From: Hsuehochloa calcarea
Lineage: Eukaryota; Streptophyta; Magnoliopsida; Poales; Poaceae
Direction of reading: 5' to 3'
DNA: 64,000 nucleotides
Assembly: GCA_036346395.1 (NCBI GenBank)
Contig: CM070599.1
Coordinates: forward strand, 11,275,232-11,339,231
Shown: piece after piece, positions 12,146 through 24,100 of the stretch
Layout: each line of letters opens with the position of its first letter
Numbering within the stretch: position 1 is the stretch's first letter
Made by a program: the position numbers and the translations under genes
Notes under the pieces: generated by a model
What the model was told of the DNA's origin: nothing
What the model saw: the letters and a program-made list of their open reading frames with translations, nothing else
Database searches by the model: none

Positions 12146-13077
12146 CCGTGTTATACAATTATGTTTGGGTATATTTGTATTCATATTTTGTTTTGCTATA
12201 TTTGTACGCGTATTTTGGTTGTTATGTGTGTACTTCTGCACCATATTGTATATCAACATCTCCAATGGAGTTGTAATGCAGCTTTTTTCCATACATTCCA
12301 AATCACATGAAATCATGAAGCTCTAATTTCCGAATCCTAAAATTTAAATTTTCGCGACCTAAATTCTAAATTTTCATGATAATTCCAGAACACATATTAA
12401 ATTATCCAAACAGTACACAATCAAGTACACTGCGTGAGAAGCCTTCAAAATAAAATTCATAATTTTTGCAGCTCAATTTCTGCATTTACAAATTCGTACA
12501 AACAGAACATTGATACGAAATAGGGAGAAAGATTCTAAACAAATAAAATTATGGCAAATTTACACAAGTAATTACACTGTGTCGGGAGACTCCACATAAA
12601 ATTTTATAATTTTTTAAACTCATTTACAATATTTAAAAAATCGTACAAACTTCAGCTAACCCTACACGTGGCGTCATGTGGGCGTTCAACCGCCGTGCAA
12701 CAACCGTTGCCGCACAGCCACTATGCAACAACAACCGACATGGCAGTGCGGGCCAAGCAAGGGATGCTATGTGGTAGCGTGGAAGACATTGTCGCACGGT
12801 GACCATACAGCAATAGGCTGGCTGGCTGAGAGACTTCTTCTCACGGTGACCATGCGGCAACGGTACTAAATGTGCAAATACATTTCATGATCCATCCTGC
12901 AAATACAGGTTCAAAATATGCTATATTAACCAAAAATTCTCCTAACGACCATCCTCCTCACGTGTCTTCCAACCCACGCAGAAATTTAAAGCTCGCCATC
13001 GCCTAAATCCACCAACAAAAACCGCCGCGATTCTCTCTACCTACTACTAAACAAATCGCTAGCAACTCAGTACAGGC
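12146..13077. other. Transposon tail and intergenic DNA
   Basis: At 12146-12300 the T-rich, poly(A)-signal-like tail of PMD copy 1 continues and matches 40546-40640. Beyond it the sequence is AT-rich with no gene. At 12690-12860 two facing words (CCGTTGCCGCA and TGCGGCAACGG) form a loose inverted repeat of unknown meaning. Confidence 0.4.
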
Positions 13078-13141
13078 AATGAGCACCTGGCTCAGTAGAG
13101 CTCGAAAATAATGAGCATCTGGCTCAGTAGAGCTCGAAAAT
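13078..13141. repeat. 32 bp tandem duplication
   Basis: Two adjacent units differ at one base; each starts AATGAGCA and contains GGCTCAGTAGAGCTCG. Confidence 0.9.
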
Positions 13142-13298
13142 ATCGTGACTACAGTCACATTCCACTTAGAGCATATAACTTTGCCTTGTCCTAGACGAGA
13201 TGACGTAGACAAGAAGAGAAACATAGAGGATTAGATCGTCTCTCTCTAGTACAGTAGTCGACTGTAATACAAGAAATAACACAAATTATACATGAATG

Positions 13299-13457
13299 AG
13301 TTGCCTATACCGTTGCACATGCCCTTGAGATATAAAAACATGTAAAAAAACAACTCAATGTAATAATTGTCTTTAACTTTGTTTATAGATAACATGAAGA
13401 GTTCTATAGGCATCAGTTGCCTATACCGTTGCACATGCCCTTAAGATATAAAAACAT
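13299..13457. repeat. 43 bp direct repeat, 116 bp apart
   Basis: AGTTGCCTATACCGTTGCAC followed by ATGCCCTT and ATATAAAAACAT occurs at 13299 and again at 13415 with one mismatch. It lies downstream of the UPL3 stop codon and could fall in its 3' UTR. Confidence 0.85.
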
Positions 13458-13712
13458 TAATGCCAAGCATAGAATGACGAAATGGAGCGAAAAGAAGAGC
13501 GAAAAAAGAAATGTATTTCTAGACACTATAGTAGATATCAGTAACAATATACAATCAAAAGAGAATAAGAGAGCAGAATATATGCGGGCTCCAAACCATC
13601 TGCTGAAGAGCTACCTTAAACCTATGTTATACATGATAATTAAGAAACTAAGTGTGAATAAAATTGATGCACACTTATCGGGTGGACCAATATCTATCTG
13701 TTAGTTTTGAAC

Positions 13713-15165
13713 CTATGAAAGATCAAATGATCCCTGGCCTTCGTTGATAGCATAAAGCAATTTCTTGTGCATAACTTCCTGCAATAATGTTCCAAGCATA
13801 GCAAAAGTCGGTGTACAGTACAGGAGGTAGAAGAAGAATTCACCAAGCAAAAGGAAGCAAACCTTGGTTGAGTACGGCGGAAGTTTAAGATAATTAGCAC
13901 AAGTCATGACACTAGGCAAATCATCATCCACAGACTCTGCTGCTCCAGCTGCATTAGAAGTATTCACCACAGTCGAGGAGTGCTGGCAATCAAACAAAGT
14001 GCAAAACTCAAATAACATGTAGGCAAGCATGAGTGACAGCGTTAAGCATTTTGTATAACTATGATCGAGGAGTGCTGGCAATCAAACAAAGTGCAAAACT
14101 CAAATAACATGTAGGCAAGCATGAGTGACAGCGTTAAGCATTTTGTATAACTATGATTGAAGATAACTGCCGTACCTTCCTAACAATAGTCAGCTTAGGA
14201 TTTAGGGCAGCTAGACCACCAGGTGGAAGCCGAGGAGCACCAGTGACAAACTGACAGAAAGCATGTTGTTGCTCCGGAGTAAATTCTGCCATGATCTCAA
14301 GTAGCTACAAACCACCAGCAGAAACATCAAATTAAACTCCCAAAATTTAAAACGAACACTAAAGCTGTGAACAAGGGATGCACTCACATTGACAATTGCA
14401 GGACTCTTCGCAGTATAACCATGATCAAATTTTATATGTTCGACAAGTGTTTCCAGCTGCATAATATGCATTTGTTCAGCATAAGTCAAAATAATTATGA
14501 CTGAAATAAAGCGAGAGAGAGAGAGAGAGAGAGAACATTACCTCCCAAAGTTCTCGGCGACCACAGATGAGATAGTCAAGCTCTTGAGGAGAAAATATTT
14601 GGAGGGATGATATATCAAATACCTGAAGTGGAGAAATACAAGAAATCTATTAAGAAAAAAAAATATGAACGAGTTCTACAGTAGCTAATTAACAATAATT
14701 GCCAACAAATAAGAAAATCTGATAAATGAAAGACCTGATTAAATCCCGCTTTGAATGCTTCTACTTGCCGCGTTATTCCAGTCTTAACAGTAGCATCCAC
14801 TACCAAAGACATGTACTCTTCTAAGTTGTAAATGTTAACCTACAGAAAGTTAAAACAATAAGAGTAATCTATGACAACATTAGAGGTAAAAGCCAAACCA
14901 GTGAGAACACCAGAAACTAATATGGTCCATCACTTACCACTGTATTTTCTTCACCTTCCTTCAGAACATAATCAGGATAGCCCGGAAGAGTAAAATCTAA
15001 ACACAAATCTTCAATAGGAGCACCACGGAAACATAAATCTTCTATTTGTTGACTGTCATTAGAACAGGACTCCAGAAATCGCTTACGTTCAACAATAATT
15101 TGCAGTTCTTGCAATATATATCCAAACTCGGTATCAAAAGATAGTATGTCATACAAATCAAGCTC
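13713..15165 (-). CDS. UPL3: UPL3 exons 11-17: HECT C-terminal half and catalytic Cys
   Basis: Seven in-phase exons encode ELDLYDILSFDTEFG, DLCLDFTLPGYPDYVLKEGE, VNIYNLEEYMSLVVDATVK, FDISSLQIFSPQELDYLICG, LETLVEHIKFDHGYTAKSPA, LLEIMAEFTPEQQHAFCQFV and HSSTVVNTSNAAGAAE. Exon 16 carries LPSVMTCANYLKLPPYSTK, whose Cys (about residue 1848) is the HECT thioester residue. Exon 17 ends GQGSFDLS and TAG at 13713. No break is seen in this half, which argues for past or present selection on the protein. Confidence 0.93.
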
Positions 15166-18100
15166 CTAGTAAAGCAAAAGCTTATGTTGTCAATAGAGAA
15201 GAGGTAGAGAAAACATAAAAAAAAAACTAAAGACAGATAAAAAAAGTTGAAATGGATAACTAAAATAAATCTACCACAAGGAGTTTCTCATACTTACTTG
15301 TCCAAGTAAAAGTTTATAAAATGCTGTTGACAAAGGCAAATCGAGAAGCCTTCCATCTTGCAATGCTTTTGCCATCACTCGACCAACTAAACGGAAATAC
15401 TCAACTACTTTAAAGAATTTACTACCCTCTGAAGAAGCAGTACTAGGTGGCCAAGGCCGAGGAAATAAACCAAGAGGTGCTTGTATGAAGTTTCTGCTCT
15501 CAGCAAATGAATCCCTTTTAGCTGTTAAAGAATCACCAATCCCATCAATTTGCATTCCAGAATCATCTGAAGAATGAGATCTCCATAATCCCAAGCCAAC
15601 CCTTTGCAGGTCATGACTTAAGAGAGTATAAAACTCCAAAGTTGGACCAAGTCCAGTTCCAACTTCACCAAAGTATTCAACTTCAAGAACAGCCTTCTGA
15701 CTGGAGAACATTTCCATAACTTTAGTAGCAGAATCCAAAATACGGTTACGAGAAACACGAACTTTCTGGCGTTGCAATCTACTAACCCGGACTTCTCTTT
15801 CAGTAACTGAGTTGTTATTATCACCCTGTTGTTGCTGAAGACGATGCAATGCACGAGATAACCCAAAAGCTGTGGAATAAAAGTATTGTCTTCTTGTATC
15901 AAAAGGAAACAGAAATGGACAAGCCTTGGTCATCTGATAACACCAAGAAGGTAAACTGCCACTACAAAGTGCAAGAACATCCTGAATTTGCCGAGCAAGC
16001 TTTGGGGTCAACTTACTGTTAATAAAATCCTCAGAGGGTACCTTAGCTCCAATTTCATATGTCCCATCCAGGGTAGCAATTTTTCCCTTGGCAAAATCAT
16101 CAGAGGTTGCCTGTAGTCTCAAACGAGGAGATAACTGGTTCAATCCCTCCAATACACGTAATAGTGCTAAAATATTGTAAGTTTGGATTGATTTCTCTAA
16201 ATCACAAGGAAGTTCTCCTTGCAAAATGCTATCAAGAAGAGTACATTGTACTTCAGATGTAGCTCTGCAAACATCTGATTTGGAAGATTTTGGCAATGAA
16301 ACTGAACCTCCGAGGGATCCCTTCTCCACTTGGTTATCAGCCTTCTGGTATGTTATAGTAAATATATCACTCCAGAAGCGGCTTCCATCATTGGGTAAAT
16401 CAGATCCACCTAACCTGTCTTCATCATCCTCAACATGAACTACTTGCCGTTGCACAGCTTGATATATGGTCAAATGTTTGCTAAGTTGCTTCCCACCAAC
16501 TGTAAATATCAATTTGTTGTAATGCTCATTCGCACTAGTTCCAAATGGTAGGCCACGCCTATCTCGACTACCTCTGATACCTCGACTACCAACAGAAGCT
16601 AGCCCAGCCATAGCAGCTGCAGCAAATGACATTGCACCACCGTGAACCAAATGTGCTTGGACTTCTAAATTCAGCAACTTCTGCTCCCCTGCTAGAAATA
16701 TTTTTTGTACTGGAACCAGATGAGGGTTGTGTCTGGTTATCATTTGCTAATGAGGCAATACTAGAATCATCAGCATCTCCCAATTTTACATCATGCACTC
16801 TCTCTGGAACACAGACAGGAAGAGAACCTCGTAGAACCTGAGGATTTCAACAAAAATCAGTCAGTTCCTAATTATTTCCACTATCCTAAACTCATGCTAC
16901 CTTGCAAAAAATAAAAGAAAAACAATAAAAAATATTTTGAGAAATACCACATGATCATCATCTTCATCCTCCGAAACATCATCATCATCATCATCATCAA
17001 TCATCAAAGTGTCATTGATCTCAACTGGAGATGCATCAAGCTCTTCGTCCTGCATGTAGTATTATACACAACCAAAAGTAAATAGCAAGCAGCATAATTT
17101 CCAGAATGGATAGTACAAAATTTACATGGCATACAGTGTACTAGAATTTGAAACACACTTTGCTGAGGGATTTACTGAAATTTTAGTCCAGTTTCACCAA
17201 TAGATAAGTGATCTATGCTGTTATAAAGAATTACAGATGAGCAATTGTAAGAGGTACTTGTCTGTAATTATATGGATATGATTAACTCTATATTGACCAA
17301 GCAGTTAGGCACGAAAAACAGGATTTACACTTGGACACTCATGATTAAACAAAAAATTTAACAGTGAAATGGAATCATTGTTATATTGCATTATTTACAA
17401 TTCCGTATCCTATGAAATCATTGTTATGTTGCCCATCCAGATCAAGTTGGATAATTAAAAGAACGGTAAAGCTTCTTGGTTCAAAAACCAGAGAAGATTC
17501 TAAATAGGAACAGAGTTGATATAGACAGTGTTCCCCTAGGTGCCTGCCTAGCCCCGGCGCTATTATTTACAATTCTGTATCCTATTAGGTGCTAGTCTGC
17601 TATCCGACTAGTGCCTAGCACCCTAGGGGAACACTGGATATAGAGATGAATTACACATAAATCTTATTTTCTCCATTCTCTTTGATTTGTCATTTCAGAC
17701 ATGTCTCCTATACACATATTTGACCATTACTTTTCTAATTATATGTAAACATTATAAAAACATGTAACAATACTACTTTTGATGACAAATCCTCCATGAA
17801 CATTTCTCTGTGACAAATCTAAATACTTTTTTGTATATTAGTGTTTAAAGTTTTAAAGTTTGACCAGTGGTAGTACCTTCTAATTGAAATTTGGAGCTTT
17901 GAAGTTTTCTTTGATGAGAGGGAAAAAATGGGTGAGAAGACAGTGCTACATTGGTTTTAGCTACACAATGCCTTCATCAAATCAATTGTTATTCACTCTA
18001 GAATTTGAAGTACACATATTTACTACCTAGATGCCATACCAAACAGCAGGCAAAAAAGGTGACATGGAGCTTTCCTAGTCAGCTTTAGGTAAGACGAAGA

Positions 18101-21100
18101 TTTGATTTTACGAAATTCACGCATTGAAATCATAATGATACCCTAAGTAACAATTTCACAAGGGTAGTTCCATCTATTTCAGATAGGAAATCCACATTGC
18201 CTTTTCGTAGCATCTCACATCAAATTCTAAAATATTAATTTAGCCTGTAAGTTACGCACTGTAATATTAGCTAAATGGGCATTTCTATAGTGGTTGTGCT
18301 TCCAACTTTGTTAGACCTATACAGCACTTCACTTGCTGTTTCTTAGTCAGTTATAATATTTGTGTAAATGCATGATAAACACAAACACCACAGCTTCTTA
18401 TTTTTCCTTGTTAGTTACATAAGTAGCTAACTAAAACATAGAAAAAAAACATGCATAGAAATTTGAGGTGTTCGAACTTCGAAGTTGAATGAAAATTAAT
18501 TTACAAAACGTGCTCCCACTTGTGCATAGTCCTCGCATATTGGCAAAGTTAGCAACTTCAATCCAAGGAAAGAAATAAAGAACTTCAATAAATTCAGGTT
18601 CTTTACATAAAATAGAAGCGGTTTTGGCTTATAAAATTTGACAATAGATGTCAACTGTCAAGCATTAGTTTATTGGCATGCAACATCTGTGTTCAAAAAT
18701 ATTATAATAACCCTTCGACACCCTCTACTTGCACATCAAACTAAATACACCAAGGATGACAATAATAATGAAATAAAAATCAGTAACTGCACAAAAATTG
18801 TATCACTAAAATCAACATGTCAGTTGGGGAGACATTACTAAACCAAGCATTAGAAGCCAAGCATTTATGTCAGATTTAGAGGAACTAAAGCAGAATTTCA
18901 GAATGTTGGTTACTACTGGATGATTCAGTTCATATTGTGTAAATGAAGGGAATGCATGCATGATTATCAAACCTCTGAGCTACTGTGAACGTGTGATGGC
19001 TTCATTTCCGCATCGTTCTCTGAAACAGCTTTTCTGCATGCAGTGTTCCTAGTATGTGGCCCTTTTGATTCATCCAAAGTCGATTTAAGAACAGCTTTAC
19101 CTTTTACCTTGGATGTGTTTGCACTCCCCTCCTGGGAATTCTTCTTAATTGAACCACTAGTGGTAGCCGATGACTTTGACCTTGTTGAGGGCCGCCGGAC
19201 AGATTGAATTGATGAAGGCACTGATGATGCACCAGCTGTTGCCCTAGGTGCACCACATTCAGAGTTATTTCCAGATGACACTGCAGGCTTTGACATTGAC
19301 TCACTACGCTCAACTCTAGGCCAAAGGAATTCTTCAACGGCTGCTAGACTTGCCAGGGGATCAATAAGAACAATATTGGATGAATAATCCCTAAGTGATT
19401 TTTCGCCCTGTGCTCGACATAAACGCAACTTGAAGGGTTGGGATAAAGCACTTAAACCAGAGGACAGACGAGATCTTCCAAAACCGGATGACCTTCCAGA
19501 ATGGCTAAGCACAACAGGGAAGCGTTCCAATGAAGACAGCGCATTTTGCAGTTTCTGAACTAACAATGCCATAGGAGTTTTATTCCCTACCTCGTCATTT
19601 GGAAGGGCAACAGATAAAAATGCCTTATATCGCCTAAGTGCCTGATGACGTAACATAGGTAGGTTTGCTTCGGACACCTTTTCCTTTCCAAATGTTCCAC
19701 AAGACAAATAGTTAAGCAATGCTGCAATAGCTCCACTCCCAATGAACTCAAACGTGGAAACACCATCCCCCTTGCTAAGCTCAGACAACATTTCAGCCAA
19801 TATGCCGTCCAACTGTTCCTCGACATTACATAAGACATCAAAATTGTTACCCCCTAGAGCCTTTGATTTCCCTTTAGATTTTGTTTTGAAAGTGTCAGCA
19901 GTCGTATTTAATTTTGCACAGAGTGTCCTCAGTTTCAAAAGGTCATCAGTAACCGCGGTATCACCTGAGCCAGGGTCAGAAGGGAAGTACTTATCTTTGA
20001 ATGACTTTGCACGATCGCTAACTGCAGCACGGAGACTACTATTTGGAACTTCTGTGATGCTTGCTGGTGAACTGGCAATCACAGAATGGGAACCCTTTGG
20101 TTCATCTAGTAAATTGTTTTCAGTATTCACTGCACCGCTGCGACGGCGGTTGCGCCTAGAACGTGAAGATGTACATGTACCAGAATCGATATCTTTGTCC
20201 TGCACTGATACTTGAGAAGGCACCGGACTCGAGAATTCCGGGCATATGAGTGACTCTACAGCATGAACAACACCTTCCCTCACAAACATCTTTGAAAATG
20301 TTTCAGAAAGCTTTTCCATCAGAATTTCAGCTGTCTGAAGAGCAGGGATCAGCACTTGTGGATCTTTCCATGCTAAAATGCCAGCTAAAAAGCTACAACG
20401 GATTCACACAAGTTAATGGGAACCAGAGTGCACATAAGCATATTTAGAAGCAAGAATGAGATCTGAAGTTTTGTATTAGCACCTGGATATGTTTGTTGTG
20501 CCAAGGAGAAGTTCGATCATTTCAGCTGAGCTATAGTACATTAATTTCCCAATGACAGATAAGCATTTATGACGTATTGGTCCATTTACGCTGGAGCCAT
20601 ACACCTGGTAATGGGTACAGAGTACAATGGCCAACAATGTCTCAAACAACAGCATATCAACATTACCATCACCAACAGTCAACATTAAATGATCTATTAG
20701 CAAAACAAGGGACTGACCTGTGTCATGATAGGTAATAAGTCCATACCAAATTGCTGCAGAAGTTCAGGCTGATCACGCAATAACTTCTCCCGACCTGACA
20801 CTTCATTATCTGTTAAACCAGACTCCGCCTGCTTGCTAGAAGCAGGTTTCTTTACAGAAGAGCCTTTCATAAAAACATGGGAATACGCTGGTAAGGAAAT
20901 GGTTCCAACAGGTAGAGGAGGAAGCAACTCATCTGCAAGGTTTACAATCTCGTACATCTGTGTGACACAACAGAACATATTAGCAAAATTTGCATATGGA
21001 ATGCATTTGTGCATTACCATATTGCTACCATCGAACACTCTGTAGCTTTTTAAATAACAATACTAGTGCGGCTGAGTACAGCCTAAAACTTCATCATACA

Positions 21101-24100
21101 AATAAAGCCCCCACATTGTGCTAAATGAGAGTAGCTATTCTTGGTTTTTCACACAGATTAGCCAAACATAGGTAGCTACTAGCGATAGCAACGGTACCAT
21201 TACAAAAGATTTGATCACAGTGTGATTTCTGAATATGCTAACAAGTCCACACATGCATCTATACAAAAAATATATATATATATAGGGATAATATTAAGTT
21301 CAAACCATCATTCCAAATTAAGATTGTAGGGAGAAATTAACAAGAGAGCAAATGTGTCTTGTTAGCAGGGATCCAAAAACTGGATCCGGCGGAAATCCGG
21401 GCCGGCGGCCAGTACCGGTAACCGGAAAACCCGGAAAAAAAAACCCGGTCAAATTTCGACAACCAAATTTTGAACTGTGATTTTCCCAGTAACCGGCCAG
21501 GAATCAGAAAAACCGAAAAAAAAATCCGGCCGGGAACCGGAAAAATCGGTTGAAAACCCGGAAAAACCGAAAAACAAAGAAAATTGGTAATTAGCAATTT
21601 GGAATTTGGAATAATACAAATATTAATTAGAAACTTTATATTTTAATAGTGCTAAATATACTAAAAACTAATGTTTCAATACGTAATCTAGCATAACAAT
21701 GCCTAAACCAACTGGGGAAGGACATTATGGAGTCAAAAATTCAAATTTGAATTTAAAAGTTTTCGGCCGGTTTTTTTTCTACCGGAACCGGCCAGGAAAC
21801 CGGTTACCGCCGGTTTTGTTACTGATATGGTGATAACCATGCTGATATGGTGTAGAGCATTGGCACAGTTACATGCAACATTTTAGGAATTGTGGGACAA
21901 ATTAGACCACGGTTACACATGCTCACAAGATATGTAGGCATATTGATTTTTTTTGCCTAGATGGATTCCAACAATTTTTATTAGAAAATTAGATATAAAG
22001 TAATGAGAATGTCAGTGTGGTTGTTCCACACCACTCCCAAATTATATTAATAGTAAATTGCATAAAAACCCAAGTATTGTGGCTCAAGTTGCAGAAAAGA
22101 AAAGGTATTTTGGTTAGTGGCACATAACCATGGGTCACCGGCGTCCTCCTTTCAGGTGCAGCCCAGCACAAGCACGGTCGACGGCGCCGCGCGAGCCTCG
22201 CACTTAGAGCATTCGAGACTTTGTGTAACATCCCAATTTTCAGAGCTTTTTAAACATTTTCAAAATAAAAATAACCATTTAGTTTTGTTGAATTGCTAAA
22301 GCTTAACTTGAAATTTTGGAAATTGAAAACAATTTAATTTGAAAAAATCAAACTTCAACTAATTCAAAATTTGGTTTATTTTGAATTAATTGGAATTCTC
22401 TGGTATTTAAGATCTCTTTTCTCTGTTTATTCCGAATTCCCGTCGGCATGTTTCTTTTCCCCGCGTGCCGACCCGCTCCACCTTCTCGGTTTAGACTACC
22501 TTCTCGGTTTCGACCATCCTTTCGGTTTTGACTATGCTCGTTTTCGACCACCTTCTCGATTTCGACTAGAGCCTCCCACCAAGTCTCTCTCTCTCCATTT
22601 TCTCTATCCGGCGGGTCCCGCCTATCAGCCTCCTCTTCGTCTGGTCACCGCCTCCTTCCCCGCGCCCATACCACCAACGCTCGCGTGCATCTCCAGCGCG
22701 ACGAAAGTTGTCGCCCTCGTCACGATTCCCTCCCTCGATTTCCCCGACAGCGCGCGCATTTAATTGTTCGTCTTTCGCGCACTTCCACTGCTTCTTTCTC
22801 CTCCCCACCTTCTCCCGTCTCGTCCCCATCGCGTCCCCATGTCCCATGCCGTCCCGGTGCTCCGCCCATGCCGCGAAGCTTCTCCGCTACTCCTTCCTCT
22901 ATAAATGGAGCACCAGGACCCCCTTTTGCCCTCTTCTTGTTTTCCCCTCAAACTCTCCCTCTCTCTCGCCCAAGGATCGAAAAACCATTTCCGGTGGAGA
23001 TCCCACCAGGAGCCGAGAAAAAAGCAGTCAGAATCGATCAGGCACGGCTTTTCCGGAGAAAACCCGGTTGAATTTCGCATGAATTCGCTTAAAAACCATC
23101 TGAAAATCGAAATTTAAAATTTGAATTTGCAAACTCCGGAAAAACCGGCCGGTATTTAGATTCCCGCTACCCACTGGGAAATCCGGTTAACCGACCGAGA
23201 TTTCTATCCCTACTCTCGCCCTCGTTTCGCCACCATCGGTTGGAGCTCGCGCCACCGCCTCTAGCTGGCCAGTCAAAGCTTCTCCGCCAACGTGGTCCTC
23301 GCCGTTGACTTTGCGAGATCGCGGCCTACCCAGTACCACGTCGGTGCCACCTCGCCGCACCAGTGCAGGCCCCTCCTCTTCTACCCACGTCAATTCAAGC
23401 CGCAGAGCTTCTTGACGCAATCCTCACTCAATTTTAGTTTTGTTTCGCAGGAGCCGTCACATTCCTTCTTCTCCTTCATCCGCCGATCCTTCGTCTCGCC
23501 CATCTTCGCCGACGGCAGCAGTTTTCCCACCGTTGTTCGCCGTCCACCCACCTCCTCCGGCCTTTGTCTCAGTCTTGGTGAGCTCCCCGAGCCCTGTTCT
23601 CTCTCTTGTTCTTTCGACCGCGTAGAGGTCGAATCCTTCTTTCGATCGCGTCGAGCAGTCAAACCACCTTTTTGACCAGTCGAACCTCCTTTACCATGAA
23701 GTCGAAGTCTTCCGACCAGTTGAACCTCCTTCCAAGGCTCGTTCTCCTTCGTTCGAGCTCCGATTTGAGTGATTCAAATTTCTAGCTTCTTCCAATTTCA
23801 ATACCTTTCTTTTGGTTCTAGTTTGGTAATGTTTGGATTTTATTTGGAATTGTTTTATTTATTTGACTCTTTTCGCACGTATAGATTCCGGCGTTTCCGA
23901 AGAGTTCTTAAACCCGACGACCGAAGCATCTCAACACTTCAACAAAGACCAGTCGTAGACTTCAACGAAGGCAAGTCGTAGACCTTTGATCATGTCGTAC
24001 CCAGTTTATAAAATTATATTGTTTTATATCAACATGTATTGCTAGTTTTATAATAACTGGTTTTGGGAATAGTTAAATTCCTAATTGCCATTAAGCCTCC

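Noticed and set aside
13973..14157. Reading the 92 bp duplication as an extra exon
   Set aside because: It contains only intron end plus ten exon bases, and its extension hits a stop.
16600..16700. Small intron that would repair the UPL3 frame
   Set aside because: The two frames join at adjacent codons of a conserved segment, leaving no room for an intron.
15271..16743. 490-codon open frame starting MITRHNPHL as an independent gene
   Set aside because: Its first 33 codons are the wrong frame of UPL3 exon 10; only the part after the frameshift is real coding sequence.
22371..23675. Cluster of open frames on both strands
   Set aside because: They lie in the GC-rich part of an LTR, overlap each other in all frames and carry no recognisable domain.
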